Of a stretch of 64,000 nucleotides of DNA, positions 21,308 through 33,016 are shown in pieces. Each line of letters starts with the position of its first letter. The stretch's first letter is position 1. The stretch comes from Limnephilus marmoratus (taxonomy: Eukaryota > Arthropoda > Insecta > Trichoptera > Limnephilidae): positions 49,265,058-49,329,057 of the forward strand of contig OU862919.1 in NCBI GenBank assembly GCA_917880885.1. Direction: 5' to 3'. The position numbers and the translations under genes were made by a program. The notes under the pieces were generated by a model that was given only the letters and a program-made list of their open reading frames with translations, made no database searches and was not told where the DNA came from.

Positions 21308-21668
21308 GCTCCACACAGGAAGCTCTGAGGAAAAAAATTCCCTCAGGGCCTGTGTTGTCTTTGGAGATGCTGTGTGGAAGGTCTTTTTAGGCAAAGGAAG
21401 AAGAGGAAGTCCTGGGAAGGAATAAGACATGAGGGATGAGTAGAAATCTGGGAGTCAGTGTCCAGGAGTGATAGATGTAAGAATCCATCCCTACCACTGC
21501 GGTGCAAGCCTTGGATCGAGAGAGTCCAGTTAGAGGTCTAGAGGTTGGGTCTCAATAGGTGACCAAATTCATTCGCCGCCAAGACCTACTCAAACCTCAC
21601 CTCATTAATCCGGGCACCCCTGCTAAATCACCAAACGAAGCGAACCATTTGGGGTGGCCTATGGTCTA
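21308..21668 (-). mobile_element. Retroposon family C, copy 3
   Basis: Minus-strand copy from the CTCCACACAGG hairpin end to the CCATTTGGGGTGGCCTA block. Confidence 0.75.
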
Positions 21669-22626
21669 TATTTGCATTTTGATTTGTGCTGTTTTCTCTC
21701 AGCCCTGAAACTCTAGAGGAAAACAGGGCCCAAGATATAATTAAGTAGGAACGACATTATAGGTACCTACGCGGACATGAGATGTAAAAGGCATTGCGTC
21801 ATAAACACAAAGAAAAAAGGGTTGCTAAATCGATTCCACATAATAAAATACAAACTAATAAAAACCTGCTAATAATTACTAAATAAAAACAAACATTTTT
21901 ACTAGTACCAAAATACTGACGGACAGAGACAACAATGTCCACCTTAGAACAACAAGGTAATAAATAAGCTACTCAAGCGATCATTATTATCTAAGGACAG
22001 AGCTGTGACAGGTGACACCTTGTTATTTTTGGTGGACTTATTGTCTCTATATTGGCGAATAATACACAAGAAGACAAAAACCAAAGAAAGACACTAATCC
22101 GGAATAAGATTGTGAATCTAAAAGATATAAATACAGATACACTGTAGCAGATACAGGTAAAGAAATCCAAACCAAATGAATTGCTATTGGCGCAGCCCGA
22201 ATTCACTTTTACAGGAATTCACCGAAAAGTAAATAACCTTTGACAATATTGAGACAAGAAACACCAAATAGAAGAGGAAATAATGGAGGCACCTGAATTG
22301 ACAAAAAATCACGTTCACAAAAGGAGCCTTTAAGTCTTTAATATGATTGTAATCCTGAATTTTACCTGCAAACAGCGCGAAACGCCGCTTGCGGTTGCTT
22401 CGTTCCTTTACCATAATTTGTAGCTCAAAGTGAGCGATTCGTGAGTCAAAAAACATATCCAACAAAAAAACTACAAATACAACATCGACAAAAAAGCTTC
22501 TAATACTATGGTACAAAACATAGAGAGATCTAATAGAAGTCTTTCAGTAACTTCATATTAATCCCATATCCCATCCCATTGGGGATATCATTATCTCCAC
22601 TTAATAACAGATTGTTGCATTATATA
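21669..22626. other. No gene recognised
   Basis: Two overlapping minus-strand frames (21991-22206, 71 codons; 22184-22516, 110 codons) have no recognisable motif. Confidence 0.45.
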
Positions 22627-23518
22627 CCAGCGAGTACCGACATGCGTTGCAATGCCACTAAAAGAGGGTTTGTGTTTTAATTCTGTTGTTTGAAGTAGGT
22701 AAAGAAATAATTTATATTTATACACAATATTTTTTGTTTTACCATCTGGTGCGTACCCGAATAAATCAGAAGGTTTTCCGACTCGTGAGCAGGCCACATA
22801 CAGCTGTCAGTGTGAGAAGCGTGGATTTTCCAAATTTACCCCTTGCTGTCCCCTACCGCTACACCTCCTTAGCATTCCTTCACTCTGCTTCTTCCTCGCC
22901 CCACCCCTCTGTCGTTCCTCCCCAGCGTGTTCTTCCCCATGCGACCCCGTTACCCTCCCGCGTAATTTTCCCCTTTCGCGTTTCGCTTCTACCTTCCCCC
23001 CTCCCGCGATCCCCTTTCCCGCGACTACCCCCCCCCCGCGTTCCCCTTCCAACTTCCAGCCCTCCCTCACCCCCTCCTTTGTTCCCCTTCCCCCTCCCAA
23101 ATACTCATCGCAATCGGATGAATGATTTAGGTACCGCATAAGGTACAAACAAAGAAACATTCATTTTTATTTATTAAGATTATACAATAATCAATAACAT
23201 TTTACAATAATCACAAACAAAACACTTTCCCGTGCGTCCCCGTTCCCTTCCGCCTTCCCCCTCCCTCGTCTCTTCCTTCTCCGGGAACCCCACCTTCCCC
23301 CTGCCTTTCCTCCCTGCCGCTAAAATAAATGAAATACACATCTTTTCATGTATACAAACTTCAGAACGTCAGAGCTTAACATTATATACAGCCTATGTTA
23401 CTCCTTGATAATGTAGCTTTCTATCGGTGAAAGAATTTAAAAAATCGGTTTAGTGGGTTAGGCGTGAAAGCGTAAAAAACAAACACACACACTTTCGCAT
23501 TTATAATATTAGTATGGA
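22627..23518 (-). mobile_element. Helitron remnant with helicase C-terminus
   Basis: On the minus strand it starts TCCATACTAATATTATAAATG after an A and ends CTGG before a T, as Helitrons do. A subterminal hairpin-like block around GGCATTGCAACGCATG precedes the end. The same termini occur at 26282-26542. A pyrimidine-rich stretch (22850-23310 on plus) fills the deleted middle. Confidence 0.7.
22672..22850 (-). pseudogene. Helitron Rep/helicase C-terminal fragment
   Basis: The minus-strand frame reads NLENPRFSH, a stop, then QLYVACSRVGKPSDLF and APDGKTKNIVY. The LYVACSRVG...L(F)(V/I)YAP motif is the C-terminal signature of Helitron Pif1-type helicases (superfamily 1 motif VI region). Only about 60 codons remain, with one in-frame stop. 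Confidence 0.85.
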
Positions 23519-24084
23519 TTAAAATATAGTAATCCTGAATATCTTAAACAACAGCAAGGATTGCAGCAGTTGTTTACCGGATAGGAAATGATATATCATG
23601 AAGATAAACATGTTATGAAAATAATGACAAATAACATCAATAACTTTAACATCACATGACTATGATAGTATCTATCGAAATGTGGCACAAACAAGTTAAA
23701 CTCGAGGCTAATGACTTTATAACACAAAGCTGTTCCTTGAATACAGAATTTTTTGTGTACTACTTGGGAGAATCAGCTTATCATATTTATTTATTAATTA
23801 TCTTCAAATAATACATAGGTTATTAAAAGAATTTCACGACAACAACACACAGAATATAGAAAAGTGAGTTGTTAAAGTTGAACGAAAAATACTTAAATAC
23901 TTAAGGCCTAAGTTCTAAATAGAAACTGGAGTGGCTTAAATGAAAAGTGGAAAGTGGCTGACTGGCATGAAACCATCGTTTACATATTCGCTGAGTCCGC
24001 AGTGCAATAGTGCACCGTGAAATAATGGTTGTTTAATTCGTGACATCCGCCGTGAACAACCAGTGAATTATAAAGTTATTATTA
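23519..24084. other. No gene recognised
   Basis: No supported feature before the hAT flank. Confidence 0.5.
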
Positions 24085-24242
24085 GTTATTACTAGACATC
24101 GGATTATATGCATCGCATATAACTCTCTAATTACGACGTTAATGCATATTTCAGCCTTTTTTCCCAAATCGTGCATATTTCGTTTAATAGCGGGAGGTAT
24201 CATCTTCGTATAGGGAGCTAGGTGTAAAATCCTAGAAAAAAC

Positions 24243-24957
24243 AAATCATTCAACTGTTGCTCGTTTCATAAATGATTCCATAAGATCTTTGTTTCCCGAT
24301 TCTTCTATGGATGAAAAAATCTGCATGTTTGTTTCTGATGCAGCGCCATACATGTTGAAAGCTGGCCAAGCCTTGCAAACTTTTTATCCAAATTTACTAC
24401 ACATTACCTGCTTAGCTCACGGGTTTCATCGCCTTGCAGAAGAGATACGGCAAGAGTATGGGAATGTTAATAAATTGATTTCCTCTACAAAAAAAGTGTT
24501 TTTAAAAGCACCGTCGCGTGTGCAGTCTTATAAAGAACAAATGCCAAATCTAGCATTGCCGCCAGAACCTATAATTACTCGATGGGGTACTTGGCTAAAG
24601 GCAGTATTATTCTATACTGAAAATTTTGAGGCCGTAAAACAAGAAGTTGGGCAATTTGACAGTTCTGAGGCCATTGCCATTCATTCAAGCAAGCTAGCAT
24701 TTGAAGACGCATCCATTAAACAGAATATCGCCCTCATCTCAACACATTTCCACAAGTTACCAGATGCCATAAAAAAATTGGAAACAAAAAACCTTCCTCT
24801 ATTTAAAGCAATAGAAATACTGGAAACAATGATCGAACTCGCCAACGCCCTTCCTAATTCAATATCAGAAAAGATTCGTAAAAAGTTAGACTCTATTTTG
24901 CTTAAAAACCCGAGTCTTGAAGACATGAAGAACATTAATGCCTACATTAACGGCACA
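24243..24957 (+). pseudogene. hAT transposase, central part
   Basis: The frame is open from before 24289; family-like residues ([15 protein letters not shown]) begin about 24250 after a possible splice acceptor (CCTAG). Motifs: [12 protein letters not shown], then [17 protein letters not shown], then [12 protein letters not shown], then ITRWGTWL. These match the catalytic-core region of a hAT group common in aphids and other insects. The BED zinc finger and the first catalytic region are absent. The open frame ends at 25014, but a GT at 24958 fits a splice donor. Confidence 0.8.
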
Positions 24958-24983
24958 GGTAATATATATATAACCTGCCTAAA

Positions 24984-25070
24984 CAGGTATCTCCAGAAAT
25001 GGCGCCAAATTTGAAATTTTGTCCAATGACGTCAGTTGACGTAGAGAGGTCGTTTTCGGCGTACAAATAA
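24984..25070 (+). pseudogene. hAT C-terminal dimerisation motif
   Basis: After a short intron-like gap a frame reads FCPMTSVDVERSFSAYK then stop. SVDVERSFS is the hallmark of the hAT C-terminal dimerisation domain. The stretch between this and the upstream exon is much shorter than normal. Confidence 0.8.
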
Positions 25071-25360
25071 ATACTGGGTGACAAACGTCACAAATTTTAG
25101 CTCGAAAATTTGGAAAAATACTTAGTTTTAGGTATATTATCACAAAAACTATGCATAATTAAGAATATTTCGAATATTAAGAATATTTCGCTGCTCTTGT
25201 ACGGTCTTTAATTAAAATATAAATGGTTTTTTGATTTTGCATTGTGCATATTTTGGGCAAATCAAGAGTTTTTAGTTCATATTTCGGCCTTTTTTAGTGC
25301 ATATTTGCATGCATATTTTGGCACTTTGTTAGTGCATATAATCCGATGTCTAGTTATTAC

Positions 25361-26147
25361 TTTATTACTTAATTTGTAATCCAACACCAAAAATACATTT
25401 TAATCTAAAACCTAAAATGTCTTTGGGTCAAAATAAATTCGATTAAATTAAAGTCTAGTGGGTGTCTTATTTACGCAAAATATCTCCTAACAAGAATTTT
25501 CCCAACCTACCATATTATTATCACCCCTCTCCCATTTTCTTTCGCTTCACAATTATTGATCAATAGTTAAAAATAGTCATTAGTTGACTAAACGAAACAT
25601 TAGAAAAACGTTAAAGGAAAATCAACAAAAATAAATTTAAAACGCCTTTATGTACTTAATACTGTCAGAAAGATTCTTGATGAGTTTATAAGTAATAATC
25701 TGAAGTTGTTTGGTTGTCAGTTCCAGGGAACGAAGGTCTACAGCGAGCTTAAGAGTATAAATAAAGAAACATGGCGGAAAATTTTAGATGTAAATATTTT
25801 ATATTTTGCAAATTAATACAAACAATATTTTCATGGTCACGGGAAAGAGAAAGAGAGAGACACTGAGACAGCATTATTACGTATCTTCTCATAAAATAAT
25901 GAATCATTACTTTCTTACTTTTGCAAAGCAGACATTCTGTGATGTGACATTATAATTTCAAATAAAACAATAACTTTGTTTTATGTAATTTTTGCACAAT
26001 TTCTAACCGGGTTTCGCTCCCACCGTCTTCGTCAGAGTCTTGCGTATCTCAGGGAATCGGGTTGAAACGATCAAAGATAACTAACTCATTGTTTTAAAGA
26101 ACATCAATAGGTCTTTGTTATCGATTTTAGTGAAGATATGGTAGGTA
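25361..26147. other. No gene recognised
   Basis: AT-rich; no coding motif. Confidence 0.5.
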
Positions 26148-26155
26148 CTCTGGAT

Positions 26156-26699
26156 CAGTGGTCCCCAAAGTAGTCCGTACGGACCCCCAGGATCATTCAA
26201 CGGGGTCCGTGGAAAATTAAAATTGAGTTGGGGGTCCCTGAACAACGTCAGGGGGTCCGCGCAATCTTAATAATATTATAATCTTACTAATATTATAAAT
26301 GCGAAAGTTTGTATGGATGTATGTGTGTTTGTTACTATTTCACGTAAAAACTACTGAATGGATTTTAATGAACTTTACAATAATAGAGCTCATACATCAG
26401 AATAACATATAGGCTATAATTTATAAAGCTAGCTAGGATAGAGAAGCGGGAGGGGAACGGGGACGCACGGGAAAGGTGATTCAGGGAGAAACAATACATT
26501 TCTTTGAATATGGCATTGCAACGCATGCCAGAAACCAGCTAGAATTTAATATAAAATAAATTGTGACACATTTTTAAATTTGGAATTTATGTTAAGTTAC
26601 TAACGCTAAACAAAATAATATAGGTACTCCAGGTGAAGTGCATAGGGCCAATAGAGTTTGGGAAAGGGGTCCGTGGGTAAAAGAGTTTGGGAATCACTG
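26156..26699. mobile_element. hAT MITE (CAGTGGTCCCCAAA ends) interrupted by a Helitron
   Basis: Ends CAGTGGTCCCCAAAG and TTTGGGAATCACTG. Flanks CTCTGGAT and CTCTAGAT (7 of 8) give an 8-bp duplication. A non-autonomous Helitron occupies 26282-26542. Non-coding. Confidence 0.85.
26282..26542 (+). mobile_element. Non-autonomous Helitron
   Basis: Starts TC (then TTACTAATATTATAAATGCG) after an A. Ends CTAG, with the hairpin TGGCAT/ATGCCA (26513-26530 region) about 10 bases before. The 3' flank is A rather than the usual T. Termini are shared with 22627-23518. Confidence 0.8.
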
Positions 26700-26968
26700 C
26701 TCTAGATAGAATGAAAGATATGCGCGAATTTACAAAGATAGGTAGACGTAGGTTTTTGAAGAGGCCCGGGTCCTCGAAATGAAAATCAACAGGCCGAACC
26801 AACAGAAAATCGACGCCGGGGGAGTTTTAAGAAGCATCAGATCTTCAGAATTCGCTCCATCAATTTAGTCGACAACCAAAAGACATGGGTAAATATTGTA
26901 GATATAAGCAAAAAGTTAAAAAAACATATAAAAGGTACGATACGATTTTAGATTTTCATGGCCAAAAG

Positions 26969-27159
26969 AATTTTTGTTATTAGTTTTTGGGGTATTATGC
27001 CGTGTTGCGCTACCTCCTTTTTTAGCCAACGTTTCGGACAGCGTTGCAGTGTCCTCATCTGCCCTGATGATGGACATTGCAACGCTGTCCGAAACGTTGG
27101 CTAAAGAAGGAGGTAGCGCAACGCGGCATAATACCCCAAAAACTAACAACAAAAAAGGT
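26969..27159. repeat. Foldback repeat with hammerhead-like arms, copy 2
   Basis: Arms of about 85 bp, close to the 40-286 element; the left arm has lost part of its CTGATGA region. Right-arm motif: CTGATGA 27064-27070, GGACA/TGTCC 27072-27090, GAAA 27091-27094, GTTG/CAAC, and TGCC/GGCA. Confidence 0.85.
27060..27128 (+). ncRNA. Hammerhead-like motif, copy 2
   Basis: All three stems are conserved. Between stem III (CAAC 27119-27122) and stem I (GGCA 27125-27128) stands GC, again without the expected U, so cleavage is doubtful. Confidence 0.45.
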
Positions 27160-27842
27160 ACATTCAATATGCAGCAAGGAGATTTGTCAAGGTAAAACAT
27201 GTCGAGTGACTGTCGTCTTTTAAAATCGATAAAGATAATAAAAACTATTTGAACAAATTGCATGATCAGCAGAGGATAACTAACCTAACTCTGCTGATAA
27301 CTTCGTCAGCTGTTTGCCATTTGATAAAGAAAGCTGCAACGCACCTAAAATCGGTATTTGACGGGGAAATTTTAAATTAAAAAAAAAAAACAAAACGGCG
27401 CTGAATGTCAATTTAATGACAATGTTACATTTGAATTTCTGTAAAACAAAAACAACCCGTCCTTAATCTAGGTATTTATTATCAATTTTAATTAAAGTTC
27501 ACAAGAAAAGAAAATAAGATACACAAAAGCAATAATAACAAAGAAACGTTTTCTCGAACACGATCATACTAAAATAGAATTTTATTATTTCTCTATCTGG
27601 TTCCATTCTGAAGAATTCCAGGAAAAAAATATTTCAACACTACAGAATAAAGCAGACAAAACAAGAATTCTATAATCAGATATTTATTATCAATGTGTGA
27701 TAATGTATACTTACTTTTTTATATTGACGATTTGCATTTCGTCTGGTGAAAGTGGATCAAGGATTTTATTGTTGGCGTAACTAATTCAAAACCAGGAAGT
27801 CGCTGATAAGGGTTAAATTTAACGGAATGAAAATTGTAAGAA
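27160..27842. other. No gene recognised
   Basis: 27380-27450 resembles the edge of the TTA-type MITE at 51980-52651 (GACAATG...ATTTGAATTTC). Otherwise nothing. Confidence 0.45.
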
Positions 27843-28451
27843 TCTGAACTAATGAAGAATTGAACTAGGTACTAGATGAACTAATGAAGATCTGAACTAC
27901 TAGATGAACTAATGAAGATTTGAACTACCAGATGAACTAATGAAGAACTGAACTACTAGATGAACTAATGAAGATTTGAACTACTAGATGAACTAATGAA
28001 GAGCTGAACTACTAGATGAACTAATGAAGATTTGAACTACCAGATGAACTAATGAAGAACTGAACTACTAGATGAACTAATGAAGATTTGAACTACTAGA
28101 TGAACTAATGAAGAACTGAACTACTAGATGAACTAATGAAGATTTGAACTACTAGATGAACTAATGAAGAGCTGAACTACTAGATGAACTAATGAAGATT
28201 TGAACTACCAGATGAACTAATGAGGGAACTGAACTACTAGATGAACTAATGAAGATTTGAACTACTAGATGAACTAATGAAGAGCTGAACTACTAGATGA
28301 ACTAATGAAGATTTGAACTACTAGATAAACTAATGAAGATCTAAACTACTAGATGAAACAATGAAGGTCTGAACTACTAGATAAACTAATGAAGATCTAA
28401 ACTACTAGACGAACTAATGAAGATCTGAACTACTAGATAAACTAATGAAGA
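27843..28451 (+). repeat. 28-bp minisatellite, about 22 units, with alternating subtypes
   Basis: The unit is of the form ATGAACTAATGAAGA-TTTG-AACTACTAG. Positions 16-18 alternate (TTT; ACT or GCT), giving 56-bp dimers, and CTACCAG against CTACTAG variants mark a 112-bp four-unit block that recurs. One unit has a GG insertion near 28224. The last units drift (ATAAACTAATGAAGATC). Confidence 0.9.
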
Positions 28452-29520
28452 TCATACAACATACAACTCTCCTAAACATTGAAATTTGAATATCCACATA
28501 ATTGCAACCTCCTTCGCCCTTCCTTTAATGTCACAACTTTTTCCAAAACGGGGATACATATTCCTATTAATTTTGGGAATTGGGACTATTGAGTGCTGAA
28601 AGTGCTGAGCTCAAATAAAAATGTTGAACATTCTTATTATACACTTGTTATTTTTTTAGTTTTTGGTATTACCGTGCTTACCTATTTTCCAAAAACTCTT
28701 ATAATATCTATCTTTGTCCAAAATGATTTTATTACTAATACTATTAGATACTAATACAAATTCTGGGTCGCTTCATGAACTCTGTACCAAGAAATAATCC
28801 CTTATTACTTATACACAGTCATTCAAATGTATGTACCGAAATTTAAATACGTACATAAAATACTGTTCTAAAGGTCTACCAATAAATACTGTTCTAATAG
28901 CTGTTCTAAAGGTCTTACTTTGTAATCTTCTTTTCTGTTACTAGCGTGTTGAGAAAGATATAAGTAGAGAGATTAGTAATCTACGGAATGACTTTAAGAC
29001 GTGGACAATTAAGATAAAATAATAATAAATATGTACTAATGAAATCTCGCACATAAAATAAATAAGACCTTTAAATAATAAAATATTCAATTTATATTTT
29101 AATAACTCGTGTTATAATAACTTATTGAAGGTTATACCCATTAAAAATTATATCCTGGGTTCGAGTTCCAGTTGCAACGGTTTCTCTTTATTTTTCTGTG
29201 TGTTGTTCTTTTTCTTATAGATTTATTAGTATTACCTTCTTCTCCGATAATAAAATAATTAATAAACATAGAATTTCTTATCACAGAAATAAGCAATGCA
29301 ACGTTGCAGGTTAGATGAACCGTAAAGGTTATCGTAATCGTTGATTAAACCGATTACATTTAATAAAATTATAATGAGACCGTGCAGCAAATAGTGGCTA
29401 CATATTATTTTGTCGAAGGCAAAGTCCCTGTTTTTAATTTGTATCAGGTACCACTCTGATAAATGTATCTCTATCTTGCGCTGTCTGGAATAGCTCCTTC
29501 ACACTTCTAATTTCTAATAC
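28452..29520. other. No gene recognised
   Basis: AT-rich. Near 29160 GGGTTCGAGTTCC is B-box-like without other tRNA features. Confidence 0.5.
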
Positions 29521-29524
29521 CGGT

Positions 29525-29905
29525 CTACTCTCGCACATTTCGCAGCCAAGACATTTGTCTCCTACCAGGGCCTCGGCGACCCTCTATCTTGCATTTTAAT
29601 ATTAATTGGAGCAAGTGATATTTCTCCTCTCGAAGTACATGACCCAGATATGAAATATTCCTGACTTTTACTGAAGTGAGCAGCTCTCTATCTGCTCTAG
29701 CCTGTCGGAGAATTTCTGAGTTGGTGATGATGTCGGTCCATGGGACTTTGAGCATTCTCCGGTGAAGCCAAATTTCAAAAGCCTCTAACCTGTTCACGAT
29801 ATTTACATTCAAAGTCCATGTCCACACATAATTAAGCGCTAACCAAACATTATTAATTGCCCTGCCATGGTGAATACCTAAGAGTATGGATATTACAATA
29901 TACAA
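29525..29905 (-). pseudogene. Non-LTR retrotransposon reverse transcriptase, C-terminal fragment
   Basis: 126 codons. LEAFEIWLHRRMLKVPWTD, then ITNSEILRQA, then YLGHVLREEKY, then GRRGPGRRQMSWLRN. This is the familiar C-terminal tail of insect endonuclease-reverse transcriptases. The catalytic domain is absent and the 5' side is cut where the downstream hAT element begins. The N-terminal 15 or so residues are not family-like. Confidence 0.85.
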
Positions 29906-29926
29906 TCATAGTTCCATGGTGAATAC

Positions 29927-31017
29927 CAGTGGCGGCTCGAGCACAATTTCGATGGTGGGGACAGATATTTTTTTATGTGTAGATATAAATAAATATACTT
30001 ACATGATAATTTACCTCAGTGTAATTGAGAACATTCAAAATACCTACTCTTTTATATTCATGTACCTGCACGAGTAGGTATATTTTTTATGTTTTCAATT
30101 CTAATGTCTAAAGTCTAAAGTAAATAATTCATAAATTTTTGAATAAATATATTTTTTTCTCACAAAAATATTATTGGATAAGTTACGCACCTTACCAGAA
30201 ATACCAAATAGGTACATATATGAATAAAAAGCTTAATAAAAAATTACAAATATAATTTAACCAACTTAGGTTTAGAGCGCCTTTGAGGTAAATTTTCCAC
30301 CAGAACGGCGCTTTAGAAATAATCCGACCTATATTATTATTTAATAAGGCGAATACAGGCGAACCCTAGTGGGGTTAATAATTACATGCTAAAAATATAT
30401 GTACATATAAATTGTGAAGAAGAAGAAGAAGCAATAAATAAAATAACAAAATACGTACAACAATAATACCACTAACGCGAATCCCGGTCCGTGCATAGCT
30501 CACATCTTTCAATTTGAACGAAAACAAACGCCCAATTATCCACGAGGGGATCCTACAGTTTATCCCCACGAGAAAGATACTATGACTCAAATGCGCATGC
30601 GCGAATTCGCGAGATCCCTAAGAAACGTATTCAGTACGAATAAAAGATATAAATTTCAAGGAAAAAATCCCGTGATGTCCCCCTGGTGCGCAGAACGGTT
30701 TGCGCAGTGCGCATGGCGGGTGGCAACTGCTAGATTCGAGCCAGAATCGCGAGTCGCGATCGTCGAAATCGCGTAGTTAGTACGCAACAAGGAAGTGAGC
30801 GGAGCGGTCGCATGTTCGCCCGAAGAAACTTTTTCATTTTCGAGCTTAAAAATGTTCTGAATTGAAATTATAGATTATGTTTCTGCAAATGTTAATAATT
30901 ACTTTTATGTTAAGAATTAATGTTTGTGAACATAAAGCATCGAAAAAATTCTCAATAGGTTTCTGAAATATGAAGTGGGGTCTGTCCCCACCGTCCCCTT
31001 GAGAAGAACCGCCACTG
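29927..31017. mobile_element. hAT element (CAGTGGCGG ends), non-autonomous
   Basis: Ends CAGTGGCGGCTC and the complement of CAGTGGCGGTTC, continuing to GGGGACAGA / TCTGTCCCC. Perfect 8-bp duplication GTGAATAC at 29919-29926 and 31018-31025. The interior (30540-30800) is GC- and CpG-rich with an exact NRF-1-type site. No transposase. A related fragment lies inverted at about 42660-42760. Confidence 0.9.
30592..30603. promoter_or_regulatory. NRF-1/Ewg-type binding site inside the hAT element
   Basis: TGCGCATGCGCG matches the NRF-1 consensus YGCGCAYGCGCR exactly. It sits in a CpG-rich patch together with other GCGCA and TCGCGA motifs. Binding is inferred only. Confidence 0.45.
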
Positions 31018-31189
31018 GTGAATACCGTTTTCTTTTACTAAACCGCTTACTTTTTTCCAACAAAAACCGTGTACTAACTGATGACAGTGATGAGTGTGAT
31101 GACTGATGACTGACTGAATATGACCACTTCCTCTCTCTTATTTTTTCTCTAACTCCACAAAGGAGGCCCTGAAGATGACTAGGCCCCCC

Positions 31190-31412
31190 AGCATGGTCGA
31201 TCGACATAGGTTTTATCGAGAATGTCGGTAACTTGTCATCGCTCTCGAGCACGACTGCAGGCCGCTAACGAACAAACAATAGGTCACGACAAATAAAATA
31301 GGAACCCTTAATCGTTGTGAACTGTTGTTAGTTCGTTAGTGGCCTGCAGTTGTGCTCGGTAGCGATAACAAGTTACCGACATTTTCGATAAAACCTATAT
31401 CGATCGACCATG
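31190..31412. mobile_element. Palindromic MITE (AGCATGGTCGATCGA ends)
   Basis: Two arms of about 85 bp with matching outer AGCATGGTCGATCGA and inner CTGCAGGCC...CTAACGAAC blocks, around a roughly 50-bp centre. A related element, broken up, occupies 56945-58840. Confidence 0.8.
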
Positions 31413-33016
31413 CTAGGACCCCTGATAGCAGAAGATTCTGAGTTCAAATTACGGTCTCCGTTAAAAACGTTTTGTCTAAAACATGGTGAGTGATATTAAT
31501 TGTATTTGAGTTTAATTCGTAGTCTTCATTTATATTTTAAAACAATTAATATAAATAAGTATTTTAGTTTTTCAATATTATGACAGCTGTTTCGGCTTAC
31601 AAGGTCATTTTAAAACTGTGGTTAGGCCACTTAGAGACGACTTATTTTTATTTTTGTAGTTTCGAAAGTGATTTTGGGAAAATAATTGTGCCAATAGATT
31701 CTCTATGATGTGGGGCACTTTGAAATCGGTTTTACCCACATTAAATGTGTTCTTAATTATTATTTTTTTTATTGTTTAAAAATTGCATACAATAGGAATT
31801 TATTACCCGCTAAGCTACTGCAAGTAGCTTGTCAGCAGGAGATTAGTTCCACAGATTAGTTACCTTTTTATATTTTATATAGTAATAATGACGTGACTGC
31901 TTTGACTTAATATACAAACTAAACAATATTTGCAGAACTTAATAACAACATTATTAAATTTGATTTATATTAAATGTTAAAAAATGATGAGTGATAATAT
32001 TATTTCAATAACGTATATGTAATAACCATTACAACAAATAGCAATTAAAAAAAAAAAAAAAACAAATTGTACAAAACAAAAAACAGTTCCGATTTCGTTG
32101 ATTATATTATAACTTTGCCCATGACATTTTGATACTTTGATATTTGACACGGTTTTTGTGAAATGTTTTGACTTCATTATAATTTTAATTATGAACGTTA
32201 TCGTCTTTTATTTATAAATATTTACTTTCTGTTTCTATAAATCAATTTCGGATTAAAAAATTTTATCGTAAAAAACAAGAGATTAAACGTGATTAAGCGC
32301 AAGGCAGACTTATTTGGAAGAAATGTTGGAATTAATATAAATAATCGTAACGTTCATGAGTATCTTACTTATCAATTTTTCAATGCGTACATGTTTTTGT
32401 TGACTTTATCACTTTCTCAGAGTAAGGTAGGTAAATATAGTTAGATTCTGAATATCTCCCCAGTGAAAAAATCGAAACGTTGCTAAATGGTTTTAACCCT
32501 GTTTGGTGACCTGCTCTCAATAGTCAGGACCTTATTTTGTCTTCCCCACTCCTTTCAGCCCTGACGTCATCTATTTATTTCCATATACACGGAACAACAT
32601 GTGCCATTAACATATGAATCGTACAACAACATAAAGAATGTAACAGTGTAAGTGTTAAGTAAAAAGTAATAAGTCAAAAGCATTAAGTAAAAAGCATAAA
32701 GTACAAAGGTAAGAAATAAATTAGTTGAAGGTTAAATGAATAAACTATAAAATAGCTAAAAAAGATATAAAAGTACAACTTGAATATAAAAATATAAAAA
32801 GGTAGACTTAATTAATGCTCTTAGTAGAACTTACTAAAAAGTACAACGTACTTACAATTTTTTTAAATCAATAATTTAGGTAAACTACCGAGAGAATCGT
32901 ATATAATAATGATCAGTAGGTTTTATAAATTTTACATTGTGCAAGAACTGTAACATAATAATATGGTTACGTGCATCAACAGTGGGGAGCAGTTGGGACT
33001 CTAGTGCGGTATTAAA
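31413..33016. other. No gene recognised
   Basis: AT-rich. 32640-32710 has quasi-repeated AAGTAAAAAGTAATAAG-type words. No open frame with motif. Confidence 0.5.

Larger units (their letters stand above)
24093..25352 (+). mobile_element. hAT transposon, internally deleted
   Basis: Inverted ends TAGACATCGGATTATATGCA are flanked by a perfect 8-bp duplication GTTATTAC (24085-24092 and 25353-25360). The interior encodes part of a hAT transposase. At 1,260 bp it is shorter than usual autonomous hATs, with the 5' coding part missing. Confidence 0.9.

Noticed and set aside
22686..23160. Pro/Ser-rich 151-codon frame and its Gly-rich antisense partner
   Set aside because: Pyrimidine-rich simple sequence inside a Helitron remnant; no domain.
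27843..28451. CRISPR array
   Set aside because: Contiguous 28-bp tandem units with no unique spacers, in a eukaryotic context.
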